In this document: positions 37,301 to 51,814 of the stretch, one piece after another
How positions within the stretch are numbered: the first letter of the stretch is position 1
Layout: the number at the start of each line of letters is the position of its first letter
Assembly: GCA_028564705.1 (NCBI GenBank)
Contig: JAPXFQ010002755.1
Coordinates: forward strand, 1,798,001-1,862,000
Origin: Apricaphanius iberus
Taxonomy: Eukaryota > Chordata > Actinopteri > Cyprinodontiformes > Aphaniidae
Reading direction: 5' to 3'
Length of the DNA: 64,000 bases
Position numbers and translations under genes: made by a program
Notes under the pieces: generated by a model
Told to the model about the DNA's origin: nothing
Seen by the model: only the letters and a program-made list of their open reading frames with translations
The model's database searches: none

Positions 37301-40300
37301 GTTTATGAATCGGTGCGCACGGTTTATTAAACCGAGGGTACAGATTCTTAACCCTCAGAAATTATTTCTGCACCTGACCCCTGCTGGGCTCCATAAGTTC
37401 AAGAGGCTCGTACTTGTACAAGTTGTGATGGATTGTGGTTAACCGTAAGTGCTGGTACTTTTGGATGTCAGTGCAGCATTCGACACTGATGATCATAATA
37501 TACTATTAAGGAGACTGGAGAGCTGGGTCGGACTCTCTGGTACAGTACATGGCTGGTTTGAGTCCTACCTTAAAACTTAGAACTTCTTTGAGTCAACAGA
37601 CAATTTCTCATCAGAACGAACAGAAATCACATGTGGGGTCCACCAAAGCTCCATACTGGGGCCTCTTCTATTTAATATCTACATGCTCCCACTAGCCCAG
37701 AATATAACAACCAATAAGATTAGTTACCATAACTATCCAGCAGATACCCAGTTCTACATTATAATGTCTCGAAGTGACTTTGAACCAATCCAAACGCTGA
37801 GCCAGTGCATCAAACATCAATGTGTAGATGTGCCATAATGTTCTCAATTTTAACAGAAGCTAAACTACAGTAATTATCCTCTCTGCTAAAGAGGAACAAG
37901 CAAGAGTCAGCACACAGCTTCAGTTAATACAGCTAGAAACTACTGATCAGCCCGAAATCTAGGTTTAAAAATGGGCTCAGACCTGAACCTCCAGGGCCAT
38001 TCAAAAGCAATAACAAAGTCAGCGTTCTAAGGAAATTTCTAGGATTAAAGGTCTAATATCACAAAAGGACTGCGAAAAACTCATCCATAAATTTGTCTTT
38101 AGCCGGGTTTACAGGTCTACCTAAAAAAGCCAATCAGATATCTGCAGCTGATCCAGAGCACCTTAAATTGCCTTGTTGCTTAAAGTGTTAATTTGTCTTG
38201 CCTTATTGGTGAATCTGTGTATTGTGGGAGTCATCACACTATAATGTACAAGCACCTAAATTAATACATAATTCTTCACAACTTTAAAAAAAGAGAACTA
38301 TTTCTTCACTTTGCAAACTGTACAGAAATAATCAAAAACTGCAATCTTTAACAATTTACATGTGCTAGTTATTAGTCTTTTACTTTCAGCAATTACTTCC
38401 ACCTCATTTCATCATCATTTGCTTGTAACTATCTATTTTAACAAAGGGAGCAATGCAAACTCATGCACAACTAGGTTAAAAGTTCTAAGTATTAATGTGA
38501 AACCAGGTGCACTGCAGACCCAAACTTCAGGGCCCTCTTAAAGAACAAAGCACCAGTTTTGTAACCTAAATGTGAAGTTCGCTTCTTTCTTAGTAATGTT
38601 CATCTGGCAGTTCCATAACAGAAATGTTGAATGAGGCAGCACACACATACAACAGCTTGGACTCAGATAAACCATATGCTCTCCATAATCTCTTATGGGT
38701 GGGAGAAGGCGATGATGGTAAACAACTAGATGTAAACTCGACTGGATGTTTCCACTCTAACGGACAACGTGGAAAAGTCTCAAGCTAGTTTAGTTGTCTA
38801 ACTCCGCTGGGAGAAAATCAAAGGGCTCAGCTGCTGGGTATTCCTCTTCTATCTTTCTGCACCAAGTCCTTAGGGACAGACCTCAACTCATCCAGGGTTT
38901 CCCTGGGAAGAGAACTGTGAACTTTCAGTCATTGCTCAGTGAATTGCATAACACTTTAAACAACCAAGGAACCAGAAGGTCAGTGATCGACAAAAACAGA
39001 TTTTTTTTAGCACAAGTCTTTAAATGCTTAGTGTCAAGGGAGAGTTTGATGGCCACCCAACCAAATGTACAACATGCAGCAAGAGGCCCTTATTAGGGAC
39101 CAAGACACACCATCGGAGACTAAACTAAGAGGGTTGTAGACCATAACTTGTAGCAGAAATGGGCCAACAATGACTAAATATGTGATGCCAACAGAAAGAC
39201 CTAGATATGTATGCTTCTTTTAAAAGGATCAAAGAGAGGACAGATTAATCTGACTGTACTTTATTTAAAAGTGTGGTACCGGCTTAGCATCAGCGTTTCT
39301 TAGGTGCGTACCTGTTTCACCTCCACGTTTCTGCTTTTGTTCCGTGCTGAGGGGCCCTGAGCCTGTGGGCTTGCGGGCAGGGTGAGAGGGGACACCAGTG
39401 GAGGCTGCACTTTGCTGAGGATCTTGGAGCAGAGGCGAAGGCAGTGGGTGAGCTCTCCAAGGCCCAGGTCCTGGAGATGACAGGTGAGAGCCGCCACCAT
39501 CCGCAGCAGCAGCTGAGGAAGATGCTCTGTTTGGATTTCTATGTATGTCTCCTAGAAATAATAAGAAACTATTAGACAAAGTAACTTGTTAGCCAGTCAG
39601 AGTGCATAATTACCAACTGAATGAAAAAATATTTGAATCTGAATTATTTGAATATAAGAAAAGGTTTATGTTGAAAATACGGTTGTTCTTTTGCATCTGG
39701 TTTTTTATGATGTCTTGCAAAAAAATGTATGATCCTTTCACATATTTTAATATTACGGCCGCAAACTTTATTATATTCCAGAGACTTTATGAGACCAAGA
39801 CAAAGTAGCCAACCACTGCAAAGAGGCAGGAAAGGAAGCATTCTTGGCCATTTTGTTTAATGTTGCAACAAAGCATGTACAGAGCACTATACACCTGGAT
39901 AAAGCTACTCTGGTTATATGATAACAAACGGGAACTTTTTGACCTACATCCCCGGCCAGTATGAGACACCAGTGGACGCTTTTGTTCAACAGGAACAAGG
40001 AAGCTGGTCAGAGATAATGGGATGAATAAATGGAGCTAAATGCAGGACAAGTCTGGAAGAAAAACACTAAAGAGTGGGTCAAAGGTTAACCTACCAATTG
40101 AGGCATACACCAAACGTATAACGAGGATGACATTAGAATGGTTTAGAACTAATCATATTCATGTGGTAAAATGGCCTAGTTCAGACCCAAACCCAACTGA
40201 GAATTTGCAGAAAGACTTTTTTTCTGATTCTCTCTATCCAACCTCACTGAGTTGAAGGAGTTTCAGAAGAAAGAATGAGCAAACATTTAAACCTCTAGAA

Positions 40301-43300
40301 TCACAGAGAGGGTAAAAATACAAAAAATATACACCCCTTTCATCAGAGTCATATTTGAAATAAAACCATGAATAATTTTTCTTTTACTTTAAATCGCAGG
40401 TTATTCCGTGTTGGTCTATGATAAAATCCCAAAGAAATACAACAGTCTGTTGGTCATAATGTTACAAAATGTGGAACTACTAACATGTTGGAACTCCTTT
40501 CCATGGCAAAATGATTAAAAATATAAATTAAATCACATCAAATACATTACATCAAACTCAAGGCCTGGGGGCCAAATCTGGCCCACCTTAGCTATTTATG
40601 TGGCCCTCTGAACTCTAGAGGACATATAAACAAAACCTTTAAGTTCTATTAAGTTCTATTTGTTTGCCTAAATACTACCTTATTCCTCAAATTAGTGTTT
40701 ATTTGAATAGTCCTGAACACTTTATTTTAAATACTTATCGAATGCAGAGACAAAATAATCTATATTTTAACACTTTTCTAAAGACTTTATCAATACTTTC
40801 TGCTACAACCGGCCCTTTAAGAACCTTCGTGATCTTGATGTGGCACAAAATGGAAATGAGTTTGACACCCCTGATTTACATGAACAGTACAAGTAAGAGC
40901 ATAGACACCTACCTATTCATAAGGATATATTAAAGTTATTTTAATAAACAAGCAAAACACACAAAAAAAATCATAAAACCCAAATTAGAAAATAAGCATG
41001 AAATTATGGAATGAAATTAAAATGTCAATGTCAACGTGAGGATTCTGTAAAAAATATGTAGTAGCATAAACTGGATGCATGCTTAACACGAAGCACACAG
41101 AAACTGAGCAGAGACTTCATCTCACAAGATCCATTTAAAAAAGAAAAAAAAGAAAAAAGCCAAGGGAAGTGTTTACATGTAATGATCATAATTCCTTAAG
41201 ATCATGATCTGCTTTCGACATTTAAAAGATGAAAAGAAGTCTGTCATTGTGGCATGAGCACATAAAGCAGAAAACGGAACAAAAAGTTAGCCTGAGGGAT
41301 GTTGGCAGGACATTGCTGAAATGTTACTGTAGCCTCAGTGAAGCAAGGTGAGGTGAAAAAGCAGGAAAGAGCTGTACTTTACCTGGCAGATTACCCTCAT
41401 GCTTCTAGTAGGCTTCAAGGAGAAAGAGCAGAGAGTTTGAACAGACAGGAGCAAGCAGAGCACAGGCCACACATCACTGTGCGCACAGACGCACACACTC
41501 ATCCTTTCATACTGATTACAAGACTAAGTTCTGGTCTCACTCATCACACACAGCATTTCAACAGGGTAACACGAATATAGGATTTCCAAACTATTCAGAT
41601 TGGAAACAGCAGTGAGGAAGAAAAAAAAAGAAAGCATACATTATTACTAATCAGATGCAAACAAGATTCTGGCAAGGAGACTAAATCCCAACGCAGGCTT
41701 TTACAGACTATGTCGAGATTGAATACATAAAGCGCCAACAGTTGTGGTCACAGGTCTGCTTTCACTCATGGACCTTACTTTTGGGGATTTCATGACTTGC
41801 TTGAAATAAACCTTGGTATTCCTGCAGTGGAGTATCGATGCAACTACTTCTACGCCCAAAAAAACGACTGAGGGTACAATTTTCATTTTAATGTGGGATT
41901 ATTTTTATCTCCAATTTGCACAGGCTCAAAATCATATAAAATACATAAATACAACCCGATTATTAAATAGTTAAACAACCTTTAGCCAAGATTCACATTA
42001 AGCACGTTTTTTTTAAGCCTTCAACATGCTTCCGGTTGGATATTTCACCACAAGTTGATTTAAATAGGTTGGTTGACAATTTTTAAGGGTGGCCACTCTA
42101 TAAGCTTGAAATCACCAAATCAACCCTCTCCAAGAAAATTAAGGTGACTGTCCACAGTAAAGCCAGCTCTGCTTCACTATGGACTAAGTAAGTGCCTGAT
42201 AAGCAGCCATCATGTAGCTTCTGGAGTGACCTCAGCGTAGTAGTGAAAATTTGGAGGCAGTACTTCCAGGTCTGTGCCAAGAAAACAAACTTAAAAAAAA
42301 AACATACTCAGGCATTTCTGATGAGAAGGGCAGTCAGACATACAGTCAGCATTTGTCTGCAAAGTGTGTGGCTTCTCTGTAACTTGCTATGGGTTATTTA
42401 GACTAACTGTACAGGGGATCAGGGCTGCACATTATGATACAACATGTTGTCATTAAGACAATATGACTTAAGACAAAGAAATAAACACCTGATCAGACAT
42501 CTACAATGCTATTCTGCTTTGGATCCACTGCAGACTTGATTGCAGATAATAAGATGGTTATCTAGTGTGGTGGAAAGATTTAGTGTTATGATTTTTCTGT
42601 ACTTAGCAATCAACTGTGACCATGTTCACCTAATGCTGTAGTATCAGTTTGAATGATTTGTCTTATTGAGTGACGCCTCCACCCAAGTCATGTCAGAGTT
42701 TTGATAATGATAGTCTGCATCCTGTGTTACCATGGAGATGGCTCTTCGATTGGGCATCCTTAAAGGTCTACAAAGTTCACAGCTTTCTAATCAAAGAGAA
42801 AAGCGCCTTCAAGTCTCTGATTTTCACTCTGAGTCGTACATTAACTAGTAGAATAGATAGACCAAGGTTACTACAGATAATATAAGCTTGTTGCTGTAAA
42901 ATTACTGTAATGTGTTACTGTCCTCCCGTATGATCAATTCAAATCATATTAAAACCTCAAAACATTTAAAATAATCGCTCTCATTTTTATTAAGAGTCTA
43001 AATCTGACTACACTATCTACTTGGAAATAAAAATAATAATTTAATCTTACATGTTTTTTTATTTTTATTGATGTATCTGGTTGAAATTGCTGTGGCAATG
43101 AAAGAACTGAGCTATAGATATTTTGAGGATTCTGATTCACAAAAACATCTCAAAATACCTTCAAAAACTGCTGCATTAACCAACCAAACATACTAATAAT
43201 AAAGAAGGCCTGAATGAATGGGACTTCAGCTTTTTTACTGTAAAGATTCTAACAATCAGATGTTCATTCTTTACTTCAGTACAGAACCCACTACCAGAGC

Positions 43301-46300
43301 CATCCCCAATCAACACCAATGTAGACAAAATGTCTGTATTCCATGAGTTAAACCAACTAAACCTTGATGAAATCATTAAGGTATTAAGCTCCTCCGCTTG
43401 CTGCCACAATATCCTACCTACAGCTTTTTAAAGAAAGTTCTCCCCGTCAATAAAGTATATGGAACATTTTCATAAAAAGCCACATTTAAAAGAAAATACC
43501 TCCACTGGGGAATTTGGAGAGGAGCAGAAGGAAAATCTTAAAAAATATGATTTGAATTAAAATGTAATAAAATGTACATTGAAATGGGCACAACAATGAC
43601 GTTATGTTTACATCTACCAGCTAGGAACAGCCGCGGGTTGACAAATACGATCTATATGATCTATATAGTTAGTACAGCTTGGCTGGCACTGGTAGTAATG
43701 GTGGAGTCAGCAAGTCAAGCAGCTGCTTCGGAGCCCCAGAGATATTGTTATCCATCTTAGGGGAGGAGTGACCACAGAAGAACTGAAACTAGAGTAGTTT
43801 TAGGTGAATAATACACTAGCATGAACCATATAAAACATTTCATTACACTGGCTACCTGCAGCTCAGAGAATAGACTTGAAATACTCCTTGTAGTTTATAA
43901 ATCATTAAATGGTTTAACACCAAAGTATGTTGAAGACCTGTTGTCACTATAGCAACCCAGCAGACCATCCAGGTCCTCCAACTCTAGTCTACTAAGCATC
44001 CCTAGGATTAGAACCAAACATGGAGAAGCCGCGTTCAGTTTTTATGCTTCACAAATCTGGAAAAAACTTCCAGACTGCAAAGCTGCTGAATCATTAAGAT
44101 CTTTAAAATCAAAGATTAAAACCCATCTGTTTAGAGCTGCGTATGAGTAATGTTTTAATATAAATTTCTGTGTGTTATGTTTGATTCTTAATTGTTGTTT
44201 TATGCTCTTATGTACTTTTTTCTCTTTATGCTTTTCCTAAATCACTGTTTTTAAATCAGGCTTCGTTTATCTACCACCAAATCATGTAAAACACCTTGAA
44301 TTACCTTGTTACTGAAAATGTGCCATACAAATAAAATTGCCTTGCCTCATACAATTAGTTAATGTTTGTAGTTTAAACAGTTGATTGGAATGTTGATCCT
44401 GCAAACACTTATACTACTTACATTACATACATTTGTAATGTATTGGTAAGGCCCATTGGGATGTATTTATATATCTGAGCTTGGATGTATAATTTTCATC
44501 CTGCATAGATAACCTACAATATATTCAAGCATGTAAACCCAGGTCCTGTTGGTTGTCTAATCAATTCAACCTGGGAAAAAAAGAAGAAGCCAGAATCTAA
44601 ATATGAATATGACTTTAAAGCCCATTAGTTTATCCAGACCTCTGACCAAAACTGTCAACAGAACACACAAACTCTGGCATGTGTAACATCCAAAAGCTGG
44701 GTCAGGAAACGGAGCTGAATCCCAAACCGGACAACATGGATGCCACACAGAAAATGTTTGTGGAACATACTGGACACAAAGGAAGTGTGTGCCTAACATG
44801 CGTGAGACAGACAGCTCAAACAGGAATCTATAATTACAAAGATTATAGAATAGAAAAGGGGGGAAATGTAAAAGAGGGAAAATAAAACTTGAAGGAACAG
44901 ACAGAAGGAAGAATAGTACATAGTTTGTTACAGAAAAAAGAACAAAACTGATGCCAATATTGTAAAAACAGAATAAACGTCAATAAAATATAAGGGGAAA
45001 ATCTGCAGAATAGCAAATAAACCATTGAGTTCATATGGAGAGGAAGAAACACCAATTTAAATTCAGTGAACTCAGAATGATGGTTTCACCACCACGTCAA
45101 TTCTTATGACAGAGAATGACTCAATCTCAAACATCACATTAAATAACAGATTACAGATTTATTATTAGAACCATCAGTTTCAGACTCTGTCGCTAAAATC
45201 AACTGCCAGTATACCCATTTTAGGTACACAGTCTATAATTTCAAGCTCAGTAAACCTTCAGTAAGTCGTCTGGGGCGTTTTTTAAAATTCAGGACCTACT
45301 TTCTGGTCGACAACTGGGATCACAGCTAGGGGAGATTTTATCAAGAAACCAATTCTTAGTTTTAGACTGTATTGGCTGCCGCTGCCGATCTAAATTTGTC
45401 ATATCACCTGGTCTGTGTTCAGACTCATAAAATTTAAATGTAAAAAAAAAAAAAAATAAACAGAATAAGGCTAAGGCTGTTATAGGGTCATTGACAAAAT
45501 AAGGGAGGTTTGCCTAGTTGTTCCCATACAGGAGTCAAACATTTAACATCTCAATGGTCTTGCAACAGATTAGCTCAATCTTAAAAGTTTGGCATCTTGA
45601 TAACTCAAACTTAAAAAAAAAATAAAAGAGGAAAATTACAAAGTAGGATTTGAAGAACTATAGAAAGAGCAGCAATTAAAAAAATCTTTCGAAAGAGAAA
45701 AATCTAAAGAAGAAAAGACAAGAAAAGATAAAAGGCAAGATGGAAGGAAAGAGAATGAAAAACAAGATTAGCAGAAGAGAGAAAGAAGAAAAAGAAGGAG
45801 TCTCACCAGGGAAACTATGTCTAGAAGGAAATCTACCAACTGACAGAACTCCACCAGAGACAGGTCGGGGGACTCCAAACTCCAACCGTATCGTGCAACA
45901 CGTGCGCTGCAGCTCAATGTTCTCCTGAAACACAAACATATCACAGTCATTTAGAGTTTAATGTTAACAGAGGTGATTTCTCATAGAACCTCACGTGAAA
46001 AATTAGGGCAGAATCCATTCTATGCATAGTGACACCAACCTGCAGCACTCCTCAAACCAGCGGGCGATGTAGTCCCACATGTAGTACGGCTCAAATGAGT
46101 TGAACAGGAGATTGGCTGTTTTAATGAGTTCAGCTGTCTTCTTGTTTTCTCGCAGTTTACTGGAGGAGGAATGATTGAATTCTGTTATTTAACCAAAGTT
46201 CAAACACCAAAGGTTGGTTCAATAATGCATCCCACAGTGATCTTCTGATGAACATCTGTATTCTGGCATTAATATGGAGGTGATTTTTTCAAAAGGTGAT

Positions 46301-49300
46301 CGACACAGAATTCAAAGGATTGGTCATTACATAATTGCTGTTTGGTCTAGATGAACCATCCTTGTTAAAACCCAACAAAGTCGCATATTTATCTGATCAT
46401 TAAAAAACTATCATTAACACGCCAAAAAGCATGCTGAACTCACCTGCTGAGGTGCGTGTGATCTTTGCTGAAGGGACTCTGGTTTTGGAGGTCTAACTCT
46501 GTTCGGCACTGTGTGTAAAGAGTCCGGAATACTTCGATCAGAACATCCTCGAGAATGGCCGGCCCTAGAGTGTCAGATCCAAGATGAGTCATCGATAGAA
46601 ATGAAGGCTCCACAAATAAAAGCCAGGTGTGGTCTACACGTTGACCACTAGGTTACCTAGTTCTGGTTTGTCCAGCAGACTGATCAGGATGCGGAAGGGC
46701 TTGAGGTCATGCATTAGGATGCTCTCCTCCTCCCCACCTCGAGCCTTGCCCTGCAGAATCCCAACCATTGCCTAAGAAGAAAAAAAGAACTGTATTGGCA
46801 CCAGATGTTTACATACCTTAAAACAAATCTATTGTGTTGCCCTTTAAAACACATCTAAGGGTTGGCCTCCATTTACCTCCAATGTTGCAACTCTGAAGCT
46901 TACAAAGCCTTGACATCAGGGTCTGAACTTTCCCAAATTTTATAAAAGGATTATTTTAATGCATGTCAACCTTTAGTTTTGAAAAAAAAAAAAACTGCCT
47001 CATTTTCCAGACTTTAAAGCGCACCAGCCTATTTTATGGAAAAAAAACACGAATGTGTACAAATACAAGCTGCACCCGATCACAAGCTGTAAGTGTTTAA
47101 ACGTTTAATTACCATATGTAAGGGCTCGTGCAGAGGGGATTGTCGGGAATGTGGTTGGTGTTTGGTAACGCTTTGATTTTAACATTTCAACACAGTGGAA
47201 ACACCTCTGCCATCTTCTGAGTGTTCAGCCAATCTTCAAGAAAGACTTCAAGCTCAGGAAATCTGCTTTTATCAATTCTGAAAGCTTTTTTCCTCTTATT
47301 GCATTGAGAGTTTTTCATGCTGGCATCGCCAATGTCTTACCATTGACTCATTGACGCCAACAGTATGTGAAGTCGCTCTATTTCCTTCCTTAAAAGCCAG
47401 ATCGGCTGCCTTCAGCTTTTAAGTGCCATCATTTCGATTTCTTTGTTTGTTTTCCATAATTAGGGTTTGTGCAGGAAAACTTGTTTTTCGCAAATTGTCT
47501 CTGTTGGGTCACACACAGCCATCGGATGCCGCTAATCTCACTCAGAGCTATGGCCAAGTTCTGATCGGGAAGGCCCACATCAAAGAACCTGCCTTCGCGG
47601 GAGAAGGAGAAACATCTGAGTTCGAAGAGGAACTCATTCAAGCAACACCGACGGACGACCAATCAGGTGACTGAAAAACATTGCTAAACAAACCTTTTGT
47701 TCTGCCTGAACTCTGCAGACCGTTCCTGAATCCGCCTGTGGTCAAGAGAAAAACGGGAGCCTGAACTGCATGTCTGAACCGGCTGGAGGCCGCATCCTTT
47801 CATGTCAGAGCCGAAAAGAATTTCTGTGGTGGAAAGCTGCAAAAAAGGTACTGTTTCCAGTGAAAGAAAGTTGAAGCTGATTGCTGCCTAGTCGAATCGG
47901 AAGACGGGCTACTGGCATCTTCAGCGGCCAACCGCCACATAGCTGAGCTCAGAAAGGATGGAAACTACGTCCGAGGCTAGCTAGCTTGGCAACCCCTTTG
48001 TTAGCATGCCGGCTAACGCCCATCGAGCTTCCCCCTCGACCACGGAGAAAACTTTAATCATTCTATAAGGTCTGTTTGGGCAGAGGCAAATTAGTAGGAT
48101 AACTAATTTTATGGGGTGTTTTCCTATTTGTTGTTGTTAACTTTTTAAGTTTCATCTGCTTTGGGTAAACCAGGCCTCGGCCTGAAGTTTTAATCAGCGT
48201 TTTCAAAAGACTTTCCCGACAAGGAGCCGTTTAAATCCTGCATTTTGAGCTACTCAATAAAAAGGAGATTTATTGAGTATATTTGAGCCACTCTAAACGC
48301 CCCACGTGCGTTTCAGGGAGCTAAGCTAAACAACCCCACGTGTTGGGTTAGGCCTGCATTTCATAAACAAAGATCATTATTAACGATTCAAACAAAACTC
48401 GTTTTAAAAATAGATTGTTTAAGAACAGAATATAATCCTCTTAGCCGTATTTGAAACCCCGGTGATCAATCCATAAATAAAGTAATTTTACAAAGGTTAA
48501 TTACTTCCATCGATATTTTAAACAATTTTTTTGAATGTTTATTGGTTTACACATAAATCAATGGTGCTAATTAGTCAAACTAATTACAATTAGTGAACTA
48601 ATTTAGCTTTCATTTCAGCATCTACAAATCAGACCTCAGTCTGATTTGAAGATGCTCCAAGTATAAATCAGAATTCATGTTTTCTATCTTTATTGCATTT
48701 TTATCAATTTGTGTTCTTTTATTCGTAGATGATAATTTAGTATGATCAGTAGTGTGCTGGTTATTAGTTTAAGTGATTAAATGCTTCTTTATCTCCTTTT
48801 GTAAATAAACTTTTTTATTTTGGAAAGTCACAAATTTTTTTGTTCCACACACATATGGCAGGGTTTCATCTTATTGACTGCCAGATGCAGTCCTTTGGCT
48901 ATTAATACCCAAATAGTTGCATTTTACTTTAAATCTGCAACATCATGCTCTTGTAACACCTGTCTGTTAGAGGTTTGCTAACAATGAAAGCAAAAGTCGC
49001 TCTCTCAAGCTGTACAATCCATAGATCAGGAAGCCGCTAGCTTTAAAAATCTACAAATAAACCGTGTATTATAGGTCGCATGGTTCAAAGCACGTGAAAA
49101 AAAGTAGCAGCTTATAAAAGGGAAAATACAGTAATAAAAAATACTTTATTTTTGAAAGTGCTTAGCAGAAGCCATTTCATGGTTCCCCTTACGTGCTTTG
49201 ATTTTGTTTTTTTTCCCTGCATGTTTTACGCTTCATCTGCCTCCTAACCGACAGCAACATGGAACAGAGTCCCTGAGGTGCCATCAGAGTCCCTGTTATG

Positions 49301-51492
49301 ATGGGGCTTCAGTGACCATCTCTGAGCAGATGGCAAAGGTGGGAGGGGAAAAAAATTCAAACACATAAAACAAACCTACACAACACTTAACAAAAAAAGA
49401 AGCTACTGCTCAGTTTTTGTGCTTCCTGTTCAAACCCCACGAGAACCAGAGTGCATCAAACAGCAAGGAAGTTGGCGTGATTTTAGGCGCATGACATCTT
49501 AAACCAGAGCTGTGAGATGTGTTCAAAGCTCACGCTGCTGGGAATACAAGCCGCAAATGAAGTACATCCACATCTAAGAGAGTTGGACCGGAAAAGAATT
49601 AAAGGGAAACTACAAAATGCTTGGCAGCAAAAGGTTTGTAACATTCAGAACAAACCCTACATACAGCCACTTGGCCACCCTTAATAGACATGTGCACACT
49701 TTTGAGAGGAGCCCTTTGGGGGTTATTTAGGACACTTTTGTTGACCTCATTGTGCATTCAGCTTTAAACCTCACCTGGACAAGCATGTCCTTGGAGAAGT
49801 TGTTGAAGTAGTGGGAAGCGTGTTCCTCCGGGTTGCTCTGCCGAGTGCTGCGGGGACCTAATATTCCCCCATTGTTGTCAAAGCCTTTAAAAACACCAAA
49901 GAAACACATTCAGAACCACAAAGAATCTCTTAAGTACAGTGGATCCCATCAATATGCTAGCTGTTGAGATGTAAACTTATGGGTATTTGATAAATAACTA
50001 AAACTTTTCTTTTAATATAGGAGTGCCCAAAGTGGGGCCCGTGGGCCAAAGTTGACCCTCCAAGCCTTTTTATTTGGACTGCCAGAGAGTGTCCTAAATT
50101 TTATATAAAAACCTCCGTTAATCAGATAGTAACCTTAATTTACATCATCATTGTTCTTCCCCGTGCCAACATCAGTTTTAACAAATGGGCCCAATGATTA
50201 TGAATTGTTACATTATACTTGAAAATAAAATCATAAATTCGTTTTAACATTGAAATCCAAGCAACTACAAGGGGCATGTTGAGTAGATTTTTGCATGTAT
50301 TCACATTCCCACACTTTATAAGACCCAAAATAGTCATATTTTATTCTATTTACATAATGTCTCATGATACTTTGCTGCTGCACTGGACTGGATCAAACTA
50401 CCTCCAAGTTTGCAGGTCATCATCATCATCTTCACACTGGCTGCTAGCTTAGCCAGCTATTATCAAGATTGAGTGACATTGCCAGTGCCACAGACACAAT
50501 ACACAGGTAAAAATGCCGGGAGGAAGATTTTCTTTTAACTGACAATACTAAAATCAAATACTTAAGTTTACATATGCATTCTAAATTGCTTTATATGACT
50601 CATTTGTCATACATTGATTAATGTTATTAACACAGAACAGTAGGTTAAATAACTGTATAATAAATACACGTATTTTACCTAACCATTAGTGTTTGTTTTT
50701 TGTGTGTAAAATATTACATTTGGCCCACGGCTGTCCAATAAATTTTCATTTGGGCCCTCTGAGGGAAAAAGGTTGGGCACCCCTGTTTTAATGTAATATG
50801 GCAATCTAATGTACTACAGGAACAAATAAAATATAGGTGGAATAACCTGGATGCATCCTTAAACTAAAAACAGAAAAAAGTTCAGGTGCCCTGGGAACAT
50901 TTCCCTTGCATCTTTATTGTTTAGCTCAAGCAATAGTTTGCAGAGGGGGCACAAAGGACTGAAAGGATTGATACAGAGCATGGGGATCACAGATTGAAAC
51001 TTTTGTACAAACTTCAGTATTCTGAGTAAAGCGTATAGACAAACATTTACAGTCTATGAGACAGACAACTTCTTTCAAAGGCTACAATCTCCCAAAACGT
51101 TGTGGAACAGTTGATTATGGTCTGGAGGAAACAAACTGACACTTTTGACCAAAAGTTTAAATCCACTTTGGCGAAGCATAAAACACAGTATGAACAATGA
51201 AATATTGCGGTGGTAGCTTAATGTTCTTTCCTATCATTTTTCCTGAGATGGAATGGAGCTCTTTGTCAAGGTGGAGGACATTCTGAACCCGCTAAACTGC
51301 CCGTCTTAAAACAACATAAATGACAGTCTAAAATAGGCTAGACGAGAACTAAAGAGAAAGAAAGTATGATGAGGCTGATGCAAAATAGGACTGTTGCTCA
51401 GGGCTCAGATTTTATATCTTTTTTTGGGGGGTGGGGGGGGGGGTGGGGGGGGGGGGGGGGGTGGGGGGGGGGGGGGGGGGGGGGGGGGGTGT

Positions 51493-51549
<57 letters not shown>

Positions 51550-51604
51550 GGGGAGGGGGGGGTGGGGGGGGGGGGGGGGTGTGGTGGGGGGGGGTGGGGT
51601 GGGT

Positions 51605-51640
<36 letters not shown>

Positions 51641-51696
51641 GGGGGGGGGGGGGGGTGGGGGGGGGGGGGGGGATTGGGGGGGGGGGGGGTGGGGGG

Positions 51697-51727
<31 letters not shown>

Positions 51728-51743
51728 GGGGGTGGGTGGTGGT

Positions 51744-51814
<71 letters not shown>

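Noticed and set aside
47423..47674. 83-residue ORF as a possible host gene
   Set aside because: It lies inside a repeat-like insertion within dop1a intron 7, lacks any recognisable domain and has no supporting splice structure. It is kept only as part of that element.
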